DNA of 64,000 nt, from the NCBI RefSeq assembly GCF_002966125.1, contig NZ_CP027062.1, positions 868,001 through 932,000 on the forward strand. The letters run 5' to 3'. Made by a program: the position numbers and the translations under genes. This document shows, piece by piece, positions 17,701 through 26,979 of the stretch. A model generated the notes under the pieces. It was given only the letters and a program-made list of their open reading frames with translations, ran no database searches and was not told the DNA's origin. The first letter of the stretch is position 1. The number at the start of each line of letters is the position of its first letter. This DNA is from Pukyongia salina. Its GTDB lineage: Bacteria > Bacteroidota > Bacteroidia > Flavobacteriales > Flavobacteriaceae.

Positions 17701-18244
17701 TTTTATTGGCGTATTTGGAGGTATTTTAATAACAGGAGCTTCCTTTGTGATCATGATGACCATGATGGGAATAATTTCTCTTGCGGGTATAGTGGTAAAC
17801 AATGGGGTGGTATTATTAGATTATACACAACTGCTTATAGACAGACGAATGGTTGAGTTGGAAATGGAAGATGATGAATTGCTTTCGAAGGATGAAGTGA
17901 AAGGAATAATCATAAAAGGAGGGCGAGCACGTCTAAGACCTGTACTTCTCACAGCGATAACCACCGTTTTAGGTCTTATCCCGCTTGCCATTGGTTTTAA
18001 TCTGGATTTCTTCTCATTATTTGCTGAAGGAGACCCGAAGATCTACGTGGGAGGTGATAATGTGATCTTCTGGGGGCCATTGGCATGGGCCGTAATTTAT
18101 GGCCTGATTATAGCGACCTTCCTTACCCTTATCATTGTACCGGTGCTCTTCTACATCGTGCATAAAATAAAATTGAAGTGGAGGAATTTCCGTTCGAAGA
18201 ACAAGAAGGTAGAACTACAGTCTAAAATTGAAAGCGCTGCATAA
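14735..18244 (+). CDS. RND efflux permease (AcrB/MexF-like superfamily)
   Basis: This proton-driven RND exporter has 1169 aa, longer than the usual 1020-1070. TM1 follows the N-terminal cytoplasmic stretch, the first periplasmic porter loop (PRESFPEIKETKIY...) comes next, then TM2-6, a second loop and TM7-12. The TM4 motif is GMLVDNGIVVVEN, with a single Asp followed by Asn where many drug pumps have Asp-Asp. Extra length lies between TM6 and TM7 (about 510-560), with two added hydrophobic stretches. The C-terminal end is basic. The substrate cannot be assigned. It completes the tetR-tolC-adaptor-pump operon, which ends at a strong terminator. Confidence 0.94.
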   Translation: MSKKKLQVNKEFGLSSWAIENKTTIYVMIAIILFLGGSAYFDMPRESFPEIKETKIYISTPYPGNTAEDIERLIIDPLEDRLKNISNVVEIVSTSQEDYGIITVEFDEDITVEEAKLKVKDEVDSEKAGEDWPTFNNAKVEPNVFDLNFSEETPISNINIKGNYPTTKLKEYAEYLEDKIEDLPEIKQADIRGAQEKEVEVAVDVYKMMAAKVSFDDVINAIRNGNVTMSAGNLVTSGQRRTIRLLGEVETPNELDNFVVKSENGAVYLKDIATVRFKEEEKTTYAREFGTGVVMLDVKKRAGKNMVEAARKIETIVEEARENVFPQDVEVTIANDQSAKTINQVDDLVNNIIFGIILVVTVLMFFLGFRNALFVGFAIPMSMFMSFMILSGLGYTMNTMILFALIMGLGMLVDNGIVVVENVYRLMDEEGMSRIQAAKKGIGEIAFPIIISTATTVAAFVPLGLWPGVMGEFMIYFPITLSVVLGSSLFVAIFFNSMLVSQFMETDEKNLTRKQLIRISIILGGFGTLILIFGGPMRGLGSLMIVVAIMFWIYRYFLKRAALYFQRNILSWMERKYTNFLSRALTGWRSVGFVVGTFLLLFIVFGLFGASIGSQRTSVEFFPDNKPNQIVVYIEYPQGTDINKTNAITKEIEQRVYDVLNEGTYMDEGYNYMVESAVSQVGEGAGNPQTDGGSAAEMPHRGKITATLREYKFRRGEDSELLRKKVQESLKGIYPGVAISVEKDMVGPPVGYPINIEIEGEDYDELIQTAEEMRNFINTKNIAGIDELKIDVNKGKPAMQVYVDREKAGELGVAAGQVATQLRRSLFGEKAGVYKKDGEDYDIYVRFNEDIKYNKSALFNQNIIFRDQATGQIKEIPVSAVTSEKNTSSFSAIKHRDAKRVVTVYSALQAGYTDAGAIVSQIQAEMANYKNLPENVKIDYTGQIEEQNKQMAFLMGAFFSGLGLIMLILIFQFSSISKPTIIMIAIFLSFIGVFGGILITGASFVIMMTMMGIISLAGIVVNNGVVLLDYTQLLIDRRMVELEMEDDELLSKDEVKGIIIKGGRARLRPVLLTAITTVLGLIPLAIGFNLDFFSLFAEGDPKIYVGGDNVIFWGPLAWAVIYGLIIATFLTLIIVPVLFYIVHKIKLKWRNFRSKNKKVELQSKIESAA

Positions 18245-18245
18245 T

Positions 18246-18278
18246 AAAAAAACCCTCTCCTGCCGGAGAGGGTTTTTT
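18246..18278. terminator. Intrinsic terminator after the RND operon
   Basis: A 7-base A tract, CCCTCTCC, a TGCC loop, GGAGAGGG and six Ts form a strong hairpin usable from both sides. It ends the efflux operon and also lies just past the convergent susD stop at 18300. Confidence 0.92.
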
Positions 18279-18299
18279 AACTAATTCTAATTCCCTTTA

Positions 18300-19613
18300 T
18301 TATAGTCCTTCGTTGAAAGGAGTTGGAAATGAGTCCAGGATATTGTCTCCAGGACGATCTAGTGGAACATAATTCTCATTTAATCTTCCAAGGCGTCTTA
18401 GATCAACTAAGCGATGTCCTTCAGCCAATAAAGAATATCTCCTTTGATTTAGGATCTCTTCAACGAGAGAGGTTGCATCGGTTGGCCCTCCGTAATCGGC
18501 TAAACCAGCTTCATTACGCACACGGTTGATGGCTGCTAAAGCCTCAACTGTGTTGTTATTTACCTGGGCTTCGGCATACATAAGGATCAATTCTTCATTT
18601 CTAATCATGTAAACCGGATCCACATTACTGTCGTATACCGCGATCTGATAATCGGCCGATAGGCCATCAAAAGATACTGTTCCGGAAGCGAACAGATTCG
18701 ACTTCTCAGCAACTCTGGTGTCTCCAGCTTCCGAATCGGCTACCCATGAGTCATGGATCATGAATTCCTGACCAGATTGGTCCGGCACGTGAAACTGAGC
18801 GTTAAGGATATCATTCCCTGTCGCACCAAATACATGAGCTACACCTAAGTTCAAATCACCATTGATATCGAAGAAGGAAGCGTTCAGCAAGGAACGTACT
18901 TCGCCCATATTGCCTTGATACAAGGCAACTCGAGCAGCGATCGCTCTATTGAACTGAGCAAATGTAGTTGGCGTATCAAATCCGTCGAAACCACTACTCA
19001 TATCATAATCGAAACTGCCTCCGGCGTTGTTAAGGTTTGCAAATGCCTCATCTAATAGGGCTCTTATCCCATTTAAGGCTTCATCGTATCCTACAATTGG
19101 GCCCAGGTTATCAGGATCGGCAACATCCAGACGAATACCATTTTCGTATTGTCTGTTCAACACCATCAATAGTGCATACGCTTTCATGGTTTTTGCATAA
19201 CCATAATAGCCGTTATTATCTGCTTCCGAGAAACCAGCCTGCGCATTTTCTACGGCCTCCAGTAACACATTGGCACCTTTTACAACTTTATACCATGCGG
19301 CAAATGCACGGGTTGTGAGGAATCCGTTATTGTCAAGAGGGCCTTTAAGAAGTTCTCCCGTAAACCTGGGATCGACGCCAGAAAGGTCGTAATATTCTCT
19401 TGCCATGATACTCATTGTATCATAGTGAAATTCAAGGTCATTTCGCATGACGGCTTCAAGACCAGCTGCAAGCAACTGTATATCTGCCTGTGATGCACCC
19501 TCTGCAAAACTTCCAACACTGGGTGCATTTGGGTTCGTAATTTCTTCAAGTTCACAGCCAGAAAAAACCATGATCATCGTGAAGAAAAAGACTTTTATAA
19601 ATATATTTTTCAT
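18300..19613 (-). CDS. SusD/RagB family nutrient-binding lipoprotein
   Basis: This 437-aa surface lipoprotein acts as the lid of a SusC-type transporter. The signal ends with FSGC, Cys20 being the lipidated residue. The mature protein has the SusD pattern: a helical N-terminal TPR-like region (GLEAVMRNDLEFHYDTMS, ARVALYQGN) and the C-terminal signature RNEELILMYAEAQVNNN...INRVRNEAGL, then LLAEGHRLVDLRRLGRLN. The start at 19613 gives a proper lipoprotein signal, while the ATG at 19637 would overlap susC. It sits 10 bp downstream of susC. No glycosidase, peptidase or regulator accompanies the pair, so the ligand is unknown. Confidence 0.93.
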   Translation of the reverse strand: MKNIFIKVFFFTMIMVFSGCELEEITNPNAPSVGSFAEGASQADIQLLAAGLEAVMRNDLEFHYDTMSIMAREYYDLSGVDPRFTGELLKGPLDNNGFLTTRAFAAWYKVVKGANVLLEAVENAQAGFSEADNNGYYGYAKTMKAYALLMVLNRQYENGIRLDVADPDNLGPIVGYDEALNGIRALLDEAFANLNNAGGSFDYDMSSGFDGFDTPTTFAQFNRAIAARVALYQGNMGEVRSLLNASFFDINGDLNLGVAHVFGATGNDILNAQFHVPDQSGQEFMIHDSWVADSEAGDTRVAEKSNLFASGTVSFDGLSADYQIAVYDSNVDPVYMIRNEELILMYAEAQVNNNTVEALAAINRVRNEAGLADYGGPTDATSLVEEILNQRRYSLLAEGHRLVDLRRLGRLNENYVPLDRPGDNILDSFPTPFNEGL

Positions 19614-19623
19614 ACTCTTTTTT

Positions 19624-22593
19624 TTAGAAATTAACATTCAGGTGAAAGTTTACAAACTTCGATGCAGGATAAGGAGTTACCTCAACATTGTTCGCCAGCA
19701 CGTTGTTCCCGAAGTTCGAGTTTTCAGGGTCGTAACTGTTATAGTCAAAGATGTTGATCAGGTTTCTTCCGGATACTCCAAATTTTACCTTATCCACAAA
19801 ATCGAACCACTTATCAGGGAATGTATAATACAATCCTACTTCTCGTAATCGAATATATCCGGCGTCCTCAATAACAGGATCAGGATTTACGAATGCCTGA
19901 CTTGCACGATATGGTCCATTCGCCAACTGACCGGATGGGTCGATCCCGAAATCGTCATAATCCCAGGTAGTACCTGCAAGGTCATATAGTAAGGTGGTAA
20001 GGTTAATTGCATCTCCACCTTCTTTCCAGTGCCATAGGAATGTGAAATCAAATCCTTTATAGCTCAACTGGTTGAACCACGACATTTGGAAATCTGGTTC
20101 GGCGTTTCCATAAACGAAGAAACCATCACCTTCCGGATCTCTCTCTGCAATTTCGGCAGCAGTAAAATCGGCTGGATTATAAGTACCTACTATTTGTGTA
20201 GCACTCATTCCTTCCTGAATTAAGAAAGTACCCAAAGAGGCGGCAAATCCACCTTCGGTAAATGAAGGTACGTCTAGTCGAGTTACTTCAGACTCGTTCT
20301 TCCACCATTTCAAATTGGCTGTCCATTGCAGATCTTCACGATCTATTATGGCCGCATTTAAGTTCAATTCTATACCTCTGTTCTCAAGTTCACCTGCGTT
20401 CTTTACTGCTTCGGTAAATCCAGAAGAAGAAGGAACGTCTGCTCTCAAGAGTAGATCATCAACAGTTTTATTATAAACACTGGCTTCAAGAAGTATTCTT
20501 CCGTCTAACAATCCAAGATCAAGACCATACTCTAATTCGGTTTGACGCTCAGGACCTACATCTTCATTTCCTCTCAGGTTTCCTACACTTAATCCCGAAG
20601 TACCATCAATGAATTGTGCGTTCATTAATGTGAAACGGTCGTTGAATACAGAAAATCTTCCTGATTCCCCGTAAGCAACTCTAGGCTTTAAGCTAGAAAT
20701 AACACTGCTCTCACCAAACACATCGAAATTGTGAATGTTAATGGCAAGGTTACCTTTCGGATAATAATAGGTCTTACTTGAGTCTCCGTTATTGGTCGAC
20801 TTATCTCCTCGAACACCTCCTGTAGCGATGATCTTGTCATCCCAGTTGATCTCCGTCTGACCGAAGAACCCGGTATCCTTTTGTGGGACAATGATCTGCT
20901 GCGTACCAACATTGGAGGATTGCCCCAGGTTGGTTTGTGAACCGTTAAGTCCGGTTGCAACAGTGATCACCGTATTACGGTCGAAATTCTGAAGGAAGTT
21001 ACCAAACTGCGTTGTGAAACTAAGTCCGTTATCCAGGTCAAGGTTATGAACAAGGAAGGCAGAAAGGTTGAAATTGGTATTCACAGTAGTTCCCGAAATC
21101 GCAACACCTCCTAGAGATGTAGGATCCCTGAAATAAGAAAGTTCCTTAGGGAATATACTGGTAGTTCTCAAAGTATACTGGTCGAAACCACCTTGAAGTA
21201 CTAATTTCAATCGGTTGTCTGCACCATCGATGATCTTAAGGTTCGATGTTGCACTACCAATAAACCTGTTGATCTCTTCACGGTTCTTAGTGATAGCCAC
21301 GGTCTCAAGAACGTTAGAACCTGCTCCACCCTGTGGATATACACCATCTGTTGGTGATAAGTTTTCCCAGGGGTAAGTAAATGCAAGTGCATATCCAATG
21401 GTACGGTTTGCGTTACCATTGTTAAAGAAACCTCTGTCTGCTTTAGAGTTTATATAGTTTGAGGTTACGTAAAGATCTAACCAATCGTTGAATCGCTGAC
21501 CGATATTCAATCGAATAGAGCTTTTCACATAACCTGTATTATCAACAAGTCCTGGTTCATTCTTGTGAGTTGCCCCAAAGAAATAATCGGTTTTATTTGC
21601 ACCACCTGAAGTTGTGAATCGTGTAGTATAAGATACACGTGTATGATCGAACAACTCGGCTTCGTAGTCTCTTAAGTTATTAAGGTTAAAGTTAGCAGGA
21701 CCTCCAAAAGCTTCTATTTCACTTTGATCCCAGTCTCTTAGACCAAGTAATTGGGTTGGGCTTCGCAAACCAAGGGTTTGAGAAAATGAAACTTTTGCAT
21801 CGCCTTTTCTACCTCGTTTAGTGGTTATGATAACAACACCACCGGCTGCTCGCGATCCGTAGATTGCTGCAGCAGAAGCTCCTTTTAGGATCTCTACATT
21901 CTCAATATCCTCCGGATCTATATCGGCAATACGGTTTGAAGCATCATCCTGATTGGTGGATGGGTTTCCACCACCGGCGGCTTCACTAACAATATTATTA
22001 CCAAATCCAATAGACGAGTTATCAACGTAGACACCATCAACGATAAAAAGTGGTTGCTGATCTCCAAAAATAGAAGTTACCCCACGAAGTCTCATAGAGA
22101 TTCCACCACCTGGAGCACCAGAGTTGGCTCTAATCTCTGCACCGTTGAATTTCCCGTATAAAGCTCCATCCAGACCGGATTGAGTGGTTATACCAGTAAG
22201 TTCACCTGCGCTAATGGATGATACTGCATTTGCAGCGTTAGACCTTTTCGTGGAAGTTGCCAGACCGGTCACAACCACTTCCGAAAGTGCCTGAGCAGAT
22301 TCGGCCATAGTTACATTGACAGGTGAGCCGCTAACAGTTTGTTCAACAGTTTCCATTCCCAGGGAAGAAAACACCAGTGTTACCGGGACGCTTGAAACAT
22401 CAATACTGAAATTACCATCTATATCGGTGGTAGTTCCATTGCTAGTCCCTTTCTCAATTACATTAACAAAGGGTAAGGAATCTCCGCTCTCACTGTTTAC
22501 AGAACCGGTTATAGTGTTTTGCCCAAACACTAAACATGGAAAAACAAAGAGAAAAAACAGGAGTATCCTGTGGTAAAAGTTGTTTTGTTTCAT
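19624..22593 (-). CDS. SusC/RagA family TonB-linked outer-membrane transporter
   Basis: This is a 989-aa TonB-dependent receptor. A signal peptide (1-24, ending LVFGQ) is followed by a carboxypeptidase-regulatory-like domain (about 25-105, TITGSVNSESGDSLPFVNV), then a plug with the SusC landmarks LRGVTSIFGDQQPLFIVDGV and VEILKGASAAAIYGSRAAGGVV. The rest is a 22-strand barrel ending in the aromatic C-terminus HLNVNF. It works with the SusD lipoprotein to import a ligand using TonB energy. A TAnnTTTG element lies 25 bp before its start. No catabolic genes lie nearby, so the substrate is unassigned. Confidence 0.95.
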   Translation of the reverse strand: MKQNNFYHRILLFFLFVFPCLVFGQNTITGSVNSESGDSLPFVNVIEKGTSNGTTTDIDGNFSIDVSSVPVTLVFSSLGMETVEQTVSGSPVNVTMAESAQALSEVVVTGLATSTKRSNAANAVSSISAGELTGITTQSGLDGALYGKFNGAEIRANSGAPGGGISMRLRGVTSIFGDQQPLFIVDGVYVDNSSIGFGNNIVSEAAGGGNPSTNQDDASNRIADIDPEDIENVEILKGASAAAIYGSRAAGGVVIITTKRGRKGDAKVSFSQTLGLRSPTQLLGLRDWDQSEIEAFGGPANFNLNNLRDYEAELFDHTRVSYTTRFTTSGGANKTDYFFGATHKNEPGLVDNTGYVKSSIRLNIGQRFNDWLDLYVTSNYINSKADRGFFNNGNANRTIGYALAFTYPWENLSPTDGVYPQGGAGSNVLETVAITKNREEINRFIGSATSNLKIIDGADNRLKLVLQGGFDQYTLRTTSIFPKELSYFRDPTSLGGVAISGTTVNTNFNLSAFLVHNLDLDNGLSFTTQFGNFLQNFDRNTVITVATGLNGSQTNLGQSSNVGTQQIIVPQKDTGFFGQTEINWDDKIIATGGVRGDKSTNNGDSSKTYYYPKGNLAINIHNFDVFGESSVISSLKPRVAYGESGRFSVFNDRFTLMNAQFIDGTSGLSVGNLRGNEDVGPERQTELEYGLDLGLLDGRILLEASVYNKTVDDLLLRADVPSSSGFTEAVKNAGELENRGIELNLNAAIIDREDLQWTANLKWWKNESEVTRLDVPSFTEGGFAASLGTFLIQEGMSATQIVGTYNPADFTAAEIAERDPEGDGFFVYGNAEPDFQMSWFNQLSYKGFDFTFLWHWKEGGDAINLTTLLYDLAGTTWDYDDFGIDPSGQLANGPYRASQAFVNPDPVIEDAGYIRLREVGLYYTFPDKWFDFVDKVKFGVSGRNLINIFDYNSYDPENSNFGNNVLANNVEVTPYPASKFVNFHLNVNF

Positions 22594-22618
22594 AATGTTT
22601 AAGTTTTTGTTAAGTTTT

Positions 22619-22626
22619 CAAAATTA
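22619..22626 (-). promoter_or_regulatory. Putative -7 element for susCD
   Basis: The reverse strand reads TAATTTTG, a full match to TAnnTTTG, 25 bp upstream of the susC ATG, in a very AT-rich stretch. No convincing -33 TTG at standard spacing. Confidence 0.5.
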
Positions 22627-22742
22627 ATAAAGTTTTCATGAAAATAAATTATTAAATCTGGATATTATATAAATATATTTAAATGTATTGACAATCAAAC
22701 CAATAATCTTTCATTTATATACATCAATACTCAATAACTTCT

Positions 22743-22750
22743 TACCTTTG
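22743..22750 (+). promoter_or_regulatory. Putative -7 element for aspS
   Basis: TACCTTTG matches the Bacteroidota -7 consensus and lies 24 bp before the aspS ATG. It is on the opposite strand to the susC promoter, so this 180-bp region holds two divergent promoters. Confidence 0.6.
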
Positions 22751-22774
22751 CGAACTAAATTTTAAGGTGCAAAT

Positions 22775-24523
22775 ATGTACAGAACGCATACCAATGGACA
22801 GCTACGCGCTGAGCATATAAACAAAGAGGTAACCCTTGCAGGCTGGGTACAGAAGTCCCGTAACAAAGGATTTATGATCTGGGTCGATCTACGCGACCGA
22901 TACGGTATCACACAGTTGATCTTCGACGAAGATCGGAGTCCGAAAGCCGTAATGGAAGCTGCCTCTACCTTAGGACGCGAATTTGTAATTCAGGTTACAG
23001 GTAAGGTAATTGAGCGAGAATCCAAGAATCCTAATATGCCAACCGGAGATATTGAGATCCTGGTTTCAGACCTGAAAGTGCTAAATCCGGCACTTACGCC
23101 TCCTTTCAGCATAGAGAATGATACGGATGGAGGGGAAGATCTTCGAATGAAATACAGATATCTGGACATAAGACGAGCACCGGTAAGAAACAACCTGGTT
23201 TTTCGCCATAAAGTTACCATGGCGGTAAGAAATTATCTTTCTGAAAAGGATTTTGTTGAGGTTGAAACACCCTACCTCATTAAATCTACCCCTGAAGGGG
23301 CTCGCGACTTCGTCGTGCCTTCAAGAATGAACGAAGGACAGTTCTACGCCCTGCCACAGTCGCCTCAAACCTTTAAGCAACTACTCATGGTTGGAGGTTT
23401 AGATAAGTACTTTCAAATTGTGAAATGTTTCCGAGACGAGGACCTGAGAGCAGACCGACAGCCCGAATTTACCCAGATCGACTGCGAAATGGCCTTCGTT
23501 GAGCAGGAAGATATTCTAAATACTTTTGAGGGCCTTACCAGGCATCTACTTAAAGAGATCAATGGAGTTGAAATAGGAGATTTCCCGCGTATGACGTACG
23601 ACGAGGCCATGCAGAGATATGGAAACGATAAACCTGATATTCGCTTCGGAATGGAATTTGGCGAACTTAATGAAGTTGCTCAACACAAAGATTTTAATGT
23701 ATTTAATTCGGCCGAACTGGTAGTAGGAATAGCAGTTCCCGGTGGAAATGAGTACTCTCGTAAAGATATCGATAAGTTGATCGATTGGGTGAAACGCCCG
23801 CAGATTGGTGCCTTAGGAATGGTATATGTGCGGTGCAACGAGGATGGAAGCTTTAAATCTTCAGTAGACAAATTCTACGATGAAACCGATCTTCAAAAAT
23901 GGGCCGAAGTTACCGGTGCCAAAGCCGGAGACCTAATTTGCGTGCTTTCAGGAGAAAAAAATAAAACCAGGGCACAGTTGAGTGCTTTACGAATGGAACT
24001 GGCAAAACGCATGGGATTGCGAAAGGCTAACGAATTCGCGCCTTTATGGGTGGTAGATTTCCCCTTGTTGGAATGGGATGAAGAGACGGAACGTTTTCAC
24101 GCTATGCACCATCCCTTTACCTCACCAAAGCCTGAACAACTGGAATTATTAAAAACCAAACCTGCCGAGGTGAAAGCCAATGCTTACGACCTGGTCCTTA
24201 ACGGAAACGAGATAGGAGGAGGTTCGATTCGAATTCACGACAAGGAATTACAGTCCAGAATGCTTAACTACCTCGGATTTACCCCTGAAGAGGCGAAAGC
24301 ACAATTTGGATTTTTAATGGAAGCCTTTGAGTATGGTGCTCCGCCGCATGGTGGGATCGCATTTGGTCTTGACAGACTGGTTGCCATACTGGGTGGGCAG
24401 GAGACAATTAGGGATTTTATCGCATTCCCAAAGAACAATGCAGGAAGAGATGTAATGATCGACGCTCCGGCACCTCTGGATAGTGCACAACTTAAAGAAC
24501 TCAACATTAAATTGGATCTCTGA
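22775..24523 (+). CDS. aspS: Aspartyl-tRNA synthetase
   Basis: This class II aminoacyl-tRNA synthetase has 582 aa. An N-terminal OB-fold anticodon-binding domain (about 1-105; [19 protein letters not shown]) precedes the catalytic core with motif 2 ([18 protein letters not shown]) and motif 3 ([14 protein letters not shown]). Between them is the bacterial GAD insertion domain (about 290-410). The length and GAD domain place it in the bacterial AspRS type. Whether it is discriminating or also charges tRNA-Asn cannot be decided, because the gatCAB and asnS genes are not in the window. Confidence 0.97.
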   Translation: MYRTHTNGQLRAEHINKEVTLAGWVQKSRNKGFMIWVDLRDRYGITQLIFDEDRSPKAVMEAASTLGREFVIQVTGKVIERESKNPNMPTGDIEILVSDLKVLNPALTPPFSIENDTDGGEDLRMKYRYLDIRRAPVRNNLVFRHKVTMAVRNYLSEKDFVEVETPYLIKSTPEGARDFVVPSRMNEGQFYALPQSPQTFKQLLMVGGLDKYFQIVKCFRDEDLRADRQPEFTQIDCEMAFVEQEDILNTFEGLTRHLLKEINGVEIGDFPRMTYDEAMQRYGNDKPDIRFGMEFGELNEVAQHKDFNVFNSAELVVGIAVPGGNEYSRKDIDKLIDWVKRPQIGALGMVYVRCNEDGSFKSSVDKFYDETDLQKWAEVTGAKAGDLICVLSGEKNKTRAQLSALRMELAKRMGLRKANEFAPLWVVDFPLLEWDEETERFHAMHHPFTSPKPEQLELLKTKPAEVKANAYDLVLNGNEIGGGSIRIHDKELQSRMLNYLGFTPEEAKAQFGFLMEAFEYGAPPHGGIAFGLDRLVAILGGQETIRDFIAFPKNNAGRDVMIDAPAPLDSAQLKELNIKLDL

Positions 24524-24571
24524 GACCCGGCTCTTAATTTAAGTAATCCGGGGTTTATACAATGATGCAAT

Positions 24572-26368
24572 ATGTCTGTACAAAATCGAACGATCTTAAC
24601 TCGTTTCCTGATATGGCGTCTTAAGCACATATCTCACAGGCAATTTCTATATATTCTAAGTATTGTTGTTGGATTTCTCTCTGGTATGTGCGCTGTTGTT
24701 ATTAAGAACGGTACGCATATAATACAATCTGTACTGGAAGGTACATTGATCCGCGATTATCAAACTGCTTTTTATTTCATTTTCCCACTACTAGGCCTCA
24801 CCATTGTCTATTTTATTATTAAATACCTGGTAAAAAACACCCCTACACAGGGCATTCCGGCAACTTTGTACGCAATTTCTAAGAAAAAAGGCGTTATGAG
24901 TTCCTTTCAAATGTACGCCAGCCTCCTACTCGCGCCCATTACGGTTGGTTTTGGAGGATCTGTAGGGCTGGAAGGCCCAACCGTTGCGACGGGTTCGGCT
25001 ATAAGTTCCAATTTATCACGTATGCTGCACATGAACCAGTCTACCCGTACCCTGTTGATTGGTTGTGCCGCTGCCGGCGCCATGTCGTCTATCTTTAAAG
25101 CACCTATTGCGGCCATCATTTTTGCCGTAGAAGTATTTAGTCTCGATCTCACCCTGGTGTCGCTTATTCCATTGTTACTTGCATCTGTATCGGCCGTGAT
25201 CACTTCTTATTTTTTCTTCGGAAATGATATTATCCTACCCTTCAGTATCACAGATAAATTTACGTTGTCGGACCTACCGGTGTACGCACTGCTAGGTGTG
25301 GTAGCCGGGTTTGTTTCTATATATTTTACTATTACCTTCGAACGAATTCAGAAGTTTTTCGACAAGTTCTCATCCCCTCTTAAACGACTCATAATTGGCG
25401 GCCTGGGAATTGGCATCCTGGTGTATTTCATACCGCCACTGTACGGAGAGGGGTTCGACATGATAAACGCCCTGGTAAATGGGAACACAGATCCCGTCTT
25501 AAAGAACAATATCTTTCATCTCGACATAGCAAACCCCTGGATACTTATTTCTCTGTTGGTTGGGCTGGTGGTCTTTAAAGTTATAGCGAGCTCATTAACC
25601 TTTGGAGCCGGAGGAGTTGGTGGAATATTTTCGCCAACCTTGTTTATGGGAAGCATAATGGGATTCTGTACTGCCAAGATCATAAATGCCACCCAAATAT
25701 TAACAAATCCTGTATCGGAAAGTAATTTTACCTTGGTTGGTATGACCGGTCTAATGGCTGGAGTGTTGCATGCCCCATTAACCGCTATCTTCCTTATTGC
25801 AGAAGTAACCGCCGGTTATGAGTTAATCATCCCGCTTATGATCACAGCCGCAATATCGTTTACGATCACTAAGTACTTCTCGCCACATTCGGTCTATGCA
25901 ATGGAACTGGGAAGAAAAGGCGAATTGATAACACACAATAAGGATCATGCGGTACTCACCCTGCTGAATCTGGAAAATATAGTGGAAAAGAATTTCGTTA
26001 TCCTTGAACCGGAAATGAAACTGGGTGAGATCGTTCATCAGGCAGTAGTGAAATCGAAGCGTAATATTTTCCCTGTTGTAAACAAGGAAAACAACACCCT
26101 GGAGGGTATTATTCTTCTGGACGATCTAAGGCCCGTAATGTTCGATCAAAGTTTGTATGACGAATTAAAAGCAGAAGATCTTATGAAAAACCCTCCTGCC
26201 ATTATTCAGCTGGACCGGGATAAAACGACCGAAGTGATGAAAAAATTTCAGGATACCGGTTCCTGGAACCTCCCGGTGCTATCCAATGAAATCTATTGTG
26301 GGTTTATTTCAAAATCGAAATTACTTACTGCTTACAGACGAAAACTAATTGATTACGCCGAAAAATAA
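24572..26368 (+). CDS. ClC family chloride channel/antiporter with CBS domains
   Basis: This is a 598-aa voltage-gated-chloride-channel-family membrane protein. The selectivity-filter motif GGSVGLEGP at 128-136 contains the gating glutamate Glu134. The second filter element GGIFSPTLFMGS lies at about 350-360. Around ten hydrophobic helices fill residues 25-440. The C-terminal part (about 455-595) is a pair of CBS domains (FPVVNKENNTLEGIILLDDL; WNLPVLSNEIYCGFISKSKLL), which in relatives bind adenine nucleotides. The stop codon is directly followed by the ATG of an 81-aa membrane protein. Whether it is a channel or a Cl-/H+ exchanger is not decidable here. Confidence 0.93.
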   Translation: MSVQNRTILTRFLIWRLKHISHRQFLYILSIVVGFLSGMCAVVIKNGTHIIQSVLEGTLIRDYQTAFYFIFPLLGLTIVYFIIKYLVKNTPTQGIPATLYAISKKKGVMSSFQMYASLLLAPITVGFGGSVGLEGPTVATGSAISSNLSRMLHMNQSTRTLLIGCAAAGAMSSIFKAPIAAIIFAVEVFSLDLTLVSLIPLLLASVSAVITSYFFFGNDIILPFSITDKFTLSDLPVYALLGVVAGFVSIYFTITFERIQKFFDKFSSPLKRLIIGGLGIGILVYFIPPLYGEGFDMINALVNGNTDPVLKNNIFHLDIANPWILISLLVGLVVFKVIASSLTFGAGGVGGIFSPTLFMGSIMGFCTAKIINATQILTNPVSESNFTLVGMTGLMAGVLHAPLTAIFLIAEVTAGYELIIPLMITAAISFTITKYFSPHSVYAMELGRKGELITHNKDHAVLTLLNLENIVEKNFVILEPEMKLGEIVHQAVVKSKRNIFPVVNKENNTLEGIILLDDLRPVMFDQSLYDELKAEDLMKNPPAIIQLDRDKTTEVMKKFQDTGSWNLPVLSNEIYCGFISKSKLLTAYRRKLIDYAEK

Positions 26369-26614
26369 ATGAAATACGTACTAATTATACTCCTTATCGC
26401 GGTTATTGGCGGAACGGCCACCGGGTTTTACATAAAGCCGGACAATGAAGCTACAGGCAACATGATCATAGGGATCTCGGTTGTAGTTATCTTTTTTGTA
26501 TTGATACCATTGTTCATCTACTTCAGATGGAATAAAAGAAATTTTAAAGACTATATGCTCACTAAAGAGAACATCGACAAAATGCGTGAAGAAGGTCGTA
26601 GGAAAAAACTGTAA
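26369..26614 (+). CDS. Small two-TM membrane protein coupled to the ClC gene
   Basis: This 81-aa protein has a hydrophobic N-terminal helix (about 3-20), a short loop (YIKPDNEATG), a second helix (about 31-52, MIIGISVVVIFFVLIPLFIYF) and a basic cytoplasmic tail ending GRRKKL. Its ATG follows the ClC TAA with no gap, so translation is almost certainly coupled. It could be an accessory subunit of the channel, but I recognise no named family. Confidence 0.8.
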   Translation: MKYVLIILLIAVIGGTATGFYIKPDNEATGNMIIGISVVVIFFVLIPLFIYFRWNKRNFKDYMLTKENIDKMREEGRRKKL

Positions 26615-26709
26615 ATCAGGCCGTTTTTGCAAAATAGTTACAATTTCATATCCTACCGCTTGAATAATCTTGTACCTTTATCGCATTATTAATTTATTTT
26701 TTTATTACA

Positions 26710-26907
26710 ATGGAAGGTACAGTAAAGTTTTTTAACGAATCAAAAGGCTACGGCTTTATTACCAACGATGAAACCGGTAAGGACATCTTTGTTCACGTTA
26801 CAGGTCTCAACGGTGAGGCGCTAAATGAAGGCGACAAAGTAGAGTACGTAGAAGAAGAAGGACGAAAAGGAATGGTTGCCGCACAAGTGCGTGTAATTCA
26901 TGACTAA
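26710..26907 (+). CDS. Cold-shock family protein
   Basis: This 65-aa single cold-shock domain binds single-stranded RNA or DNA. RNP1 appears as KGYGFI (residues 12-17) and RNP2 as DIFVHVT (25-31). It is a stand-alone gene with a 95-bp leader that is AT-rich just before the ATG, and it is closed by an intrinsic terminator. TACCTTTA at 26673-26680 is a near match to the -7 consensus. Confidence 0.95.
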   Translation: MEGTVKFFNESKGYGFITNDETGKDIFVHVTGLNGEALNEGDKVEYVEEEGRKGMVAAQVRVIHD

Positions 26908-26932
26908 GATATAGCGTAATTAACTACATTCC

Positions 26933-26967
26933 ATCCTCCGCGGTTTATACTTCGGAGGATTTTTTTT
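26933..26967 (+). terminator. Intrinsic terminator after the cold-shock gene
   Basis: ATCCTCCG and CGGAGGAT form an 8-bp stem with a 12-nt loop, followed by a run of seven Ts. Confidence 0.88.
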
Positions 26968-26979
26968 ACCTATTATTTA

